From JBGTSJ01 sp041940305 (GTDB lineage: Bacteria > Planctomycetota > Planctomycetia > Planctomycetales > Planctomycetaceae), in the NCBI GenBank assembly GCA_041940305.1, contig JBGTSJ010000024.1, positions 1 to 64,000 of the forward strand: a stretch of 64,000 nucleotides of DNA, read 5' to 3'. The notes below the pieces were generated by a model, which was not told the DNA's origin, ran no database searches, and saw only the letters and a list, made by a program, of their open reading frames with translations. The translations under genes were made by a program, and so were the position numbers. Below are positions 62,349 through 64,000 of this stretch, piece after piece; positions within the stretch are counted from its first letter, which is position 1, and the number at the start of each line of letters is the position of its first letter.

Positions 62349-63671
62349 ATGCGTGAGGAATTCGAGTGTGGATTCAGCTGGGCCCGCAGTTGGATCGCCG
62401 TCGCGGCCGGGGCGATGCTTGCTTCGACGAGCGCGAGCCTGTGGGCCGCCAATGAGTGGCCGGCGTTTCGGGGTCCGCATGCCAACGGGCATGCCGACGC
62501 CGGCAGACTGCCTGTGACGTGGAGCGAATCGGAGAACATTCGCTGGCACAGGCCGCTGGACGGGCGGGCGTGGTCTTCGCCGGTGGTGTGGGACGACCAG
62601 ATCTGGCTGACGAATGCGACCGAGGACGGGCACGAGCTGTCGGTGGTCCGGCTGGACCTGGAGACCGGCGAAGTCACGCTGGACAAGAAAGTCTTCGACG
62701 TCGAGTCGCCTCCGGAGGTCCACAAGTTCAACACGTACGCGTCGGTGACGCCGGTCATTGAGGAAGCACGCATTTACGTGAGCTGGGGAAGCCTGGGAGT
62801 TGCATGCCTCGACACCGGCAGCGGCGAGGTGCTTTGGAGCCGCCGCGATCTGAAATGTGACCACTATCGGGGCGCCGGCGCGTCGCCGATCCTGTATGAC
62901 GGATTGCTGATCCAGCACTACGACGGCTTCGACTTTCAGTACGTCATCGCTCTCGATAAGGAGACCGGCGAGACCGCCTGGCGGACGGAGCGCCCGCATG
63001 ACTTCGAGACGAACAACGGGGACATCAAGAAGGCGTACGCAACGCCGATCGTGATCGAGGTGGAGGGGCGACCGCAGCTCATCAGTCCCACGTCCAAGGG
63101 GACGTTCGCCTACGATCCCCACACGGGCGATGAGATCTGGCGCGTGCGTTACGAGGGGTTTTCGACGGCGGTGCGCCCGCTCTATGAGCACGGACTGCTG
63201 TATATCAGCACGGGGTTTCCGAGGGCCGAGATGGTGGCGGTGCGGCCCATCGGGACGGGGGACGTAACCGACACGCAGATCGTCTGGCTGGAGAAGAAGC
63301 TGATGCCGTCGAAGCCGGCACCGCTGTTGATCGGCGAGCGGATGTATACGGTGAGCGATGAGGGTGTGGCGACCTGTCTGAACGCGCTGACGGGAGAGCA
63401 GGTGTGGCAGGCGCGTGTGGGCGGGAACTACTCGGCTTCCCCGGTCTACGCGGACGGCCGCATTTATTTCTTCAGTGAGGACGGAAAAACGACGGTCATC
63501 GAGCCGGGAGAGGAGTACACGGTGCTCGCCGAGAACCAGTTGGGTGACGGCTTCATGGCGTCTCCCGCCGTTGTAGACCAGTCGCTCATCCTGCGGTCGC
63601 GCTCTGGGCTGTACCGAGTGGAGGACGCGGACATTACGGGAGCGCGTGCCACGAGCGCCGATCGGCGCTAG
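62349..63671 (+). CDS. exported PQQ-like beta-propeller protein
   Basis: A 440-residue protein with a signal peptide (SWIAVAAGAMLASTSASLWA) and the planctomycete opening NEWPAFRGPHANGHADAG. Eight propeller blades are suggested by repeated LDLETGEVTLDKK, LDTGSGEVLWSRR, LDKETGETAWRT, YDPHTGDEIWRV and LNALTGEQVWQARVG. It shares architecture with the protein at 33955. No PQQ-ligating residues are certain, so a scaffold or binding role is as likely as catalysis. Confidence 0.88.
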   Translation: MREEFECGFSWARSWIAVAAGAMLASTSASLWAANEWPAFRGPHANGHADAGRLPVTWSESENIRWHRPLDGRAWSSPVVWDDQIWLTNATEDGHELSVVRLDLETGEVTLDKKVFDVESPPEVHKFNTYASVTPVIEEARIYVSWGSLGVACLDTGSGEVLWSRRDLKCDHYRGAGASPILYDGLLIQHYDGFDFQYVIALDKETGETAWRTERPHDFETNNGDIKKAYATPIVIEVEGRPQLISPTSKGTFAYDPHTGDEIWRVRYEGFSTAVRPLYEHGLLYISTGFPRAEMVAVRPIGTGDVTDTQIVWLEKKLMPSKPAPLLIGERMYTVSDEGVATCLNALTGEQVWQARVGGNYSASPVYADGRIYFFSEDGKTTVIEPGEEYTVLAENQLGDGFMASPAVVDQSLILRSRSGLYRVEDADITGARATSADRR

Positions 63672-64000
63672 TCGTTCCGTCGGCGCTGCACGGATGGGCT
63701 TGATTCGTGTGATCCATGGCGACCCTCTTTGGCTGCGGCGGGGGGGCGCTCTGGCACGGCGTCCATCCTGTGAAACTGGTCCGCCTGTTCCGGCTTTGAC
63801 GGCTGGCACGACGGCCTCGACGCAACGGTTCCCACCTGCTGAACCCGGCGTTTGCAATTCGTGGCGGGGCTGGGGGATAATCAGCACTCGTCGCATGATG
63901 TGCCCGGTTGGCCCGCGCGAATGGGGTTTTGCAGTCGTCACGACTGTTTCCCCGCGGATCGTGCGGCGTATCCGTCGAAATACCAACCGGCAGGGAGGCC
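63672..64000. other. terminal region without a supported gene
   Basis: 329 bases to the end of the window. Open frames on both strands look like shadows; no signal peptide, motif or hairpin of note was found. A gene starting beyond the window may have its promoter here. Confidence 0.55.

Noticed and set aside
62214..63986. 590-codon minus-strand frame at the end of the window
   Set aside because: Shadow of the universal stress and beta-propeller genes; no signal, motif or ribosome-binding site.

Overview
The window is GC-rich DNA that reads as a chromosomal segment of a planctomycete (Planctomycetes, PVC group). The evidence is the mix of families: DUF1501 and DUF1549/DUF1553 proteins, a DUF1559 pseudopilin-like protein, a DUF1570 metallopeptidase, an ECF sigma/anti-sigma pair, several PQQ-type beta-propellers, FHA and HEAT/WD40 proteins, KdsA, and above all a complete PVM-type bacterial microcompartment (BMC) operon. 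No rRNA, tRNA, CRISPR array, insertion sequence or phage gene is recognisable. There is one 10-base assembly gap at 30291-30300.

Layout. 1-1585: the end of a primary sigma factor gene and a coiled-coil zinc-ribbon gene. 1774-8554 (minus strand): a heavy-metal RND efflux cluster (small His/Cys-rich exported protein, CusB-like adaptor, CusA/CzcA-like pump, His-rich lipoprotein) with no outer-membrane channel gene. 8806-21648 (plus strand): an aldose epimerase gene, a DeoR-type regulator, then the BMC operon: PduL phosphotransacylase, two BMC-H hexamers, acetate kinase, BMC-P, a four-helix membrane protein, CoA-acylating aldehyde dehydrogenase, BMC-P, a protein with an encapsulation peptide and an RpiB-like half, BMC-P, class II aldolase, lactate/malate dehydrogenase and a TIM-barrel protein. 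By analogy with the characterised planctomycete organelle, the aldolase would cleave fuculose- or rhamnulose-1-phosphate. Lactaldehyde would be handled inside the shell as acyl-CoA, acyl-phosphate and acid (giving ATP), and the dehydrogenase would balance NAD. The isomerases and kinases that would feed the pathway are not in the window.

21714-27900 (minus strand): ECF sigma, anti-sigma, a coiled-coil exported protein, a PSD1-type protein and a DUF1501 protein, probably one operon. 28060-35313: M24 peptidase, ClpX (carrying the gap), a SHOCT-like protein, TerC, a sugar-phosphate isomerase/epimerase, a broken arsenate reductase gene and a beta-propeller protein. 35766-63671: scattered housekeeping and planctomycete-specific genes (DUF1559, zinc-ribbon/HEAT/WD40 protein, oxidoreductase, HAD phosphatase, FHA proteins, exported PCMT, KdsA, SBF-like transporter, HEAT-sialidase, Rieske protein, RidA, USP and others).

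The most unusual signal is not a gene. Eleven of the twelve spacers in the BMC operon are filled with repeats. Most are long inverted repeats whose arms have an internal 9-base period (units such as CACGGAA, CGCGGAT, AGGAGG, CACCAAGA). With one exception, the purine-rich arm follows the upstream stop codon and the pyrimidine-rich arm precedes the next start codon. The same rule holds at two other spacers, one of them on the opposite strand. Related repeat sequence also lies inside two coding regions: a CusA cytoplasmic loop, and the linker between the encapsulation peptide and the enzyme domain of the aldehyde dehydrogenase. Two other points need care. clpX runs into FtsH-like sequence at the gap, which is probably a misassembly. 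The arsC remnant has an in-frame stop and has lost its C-terminus.
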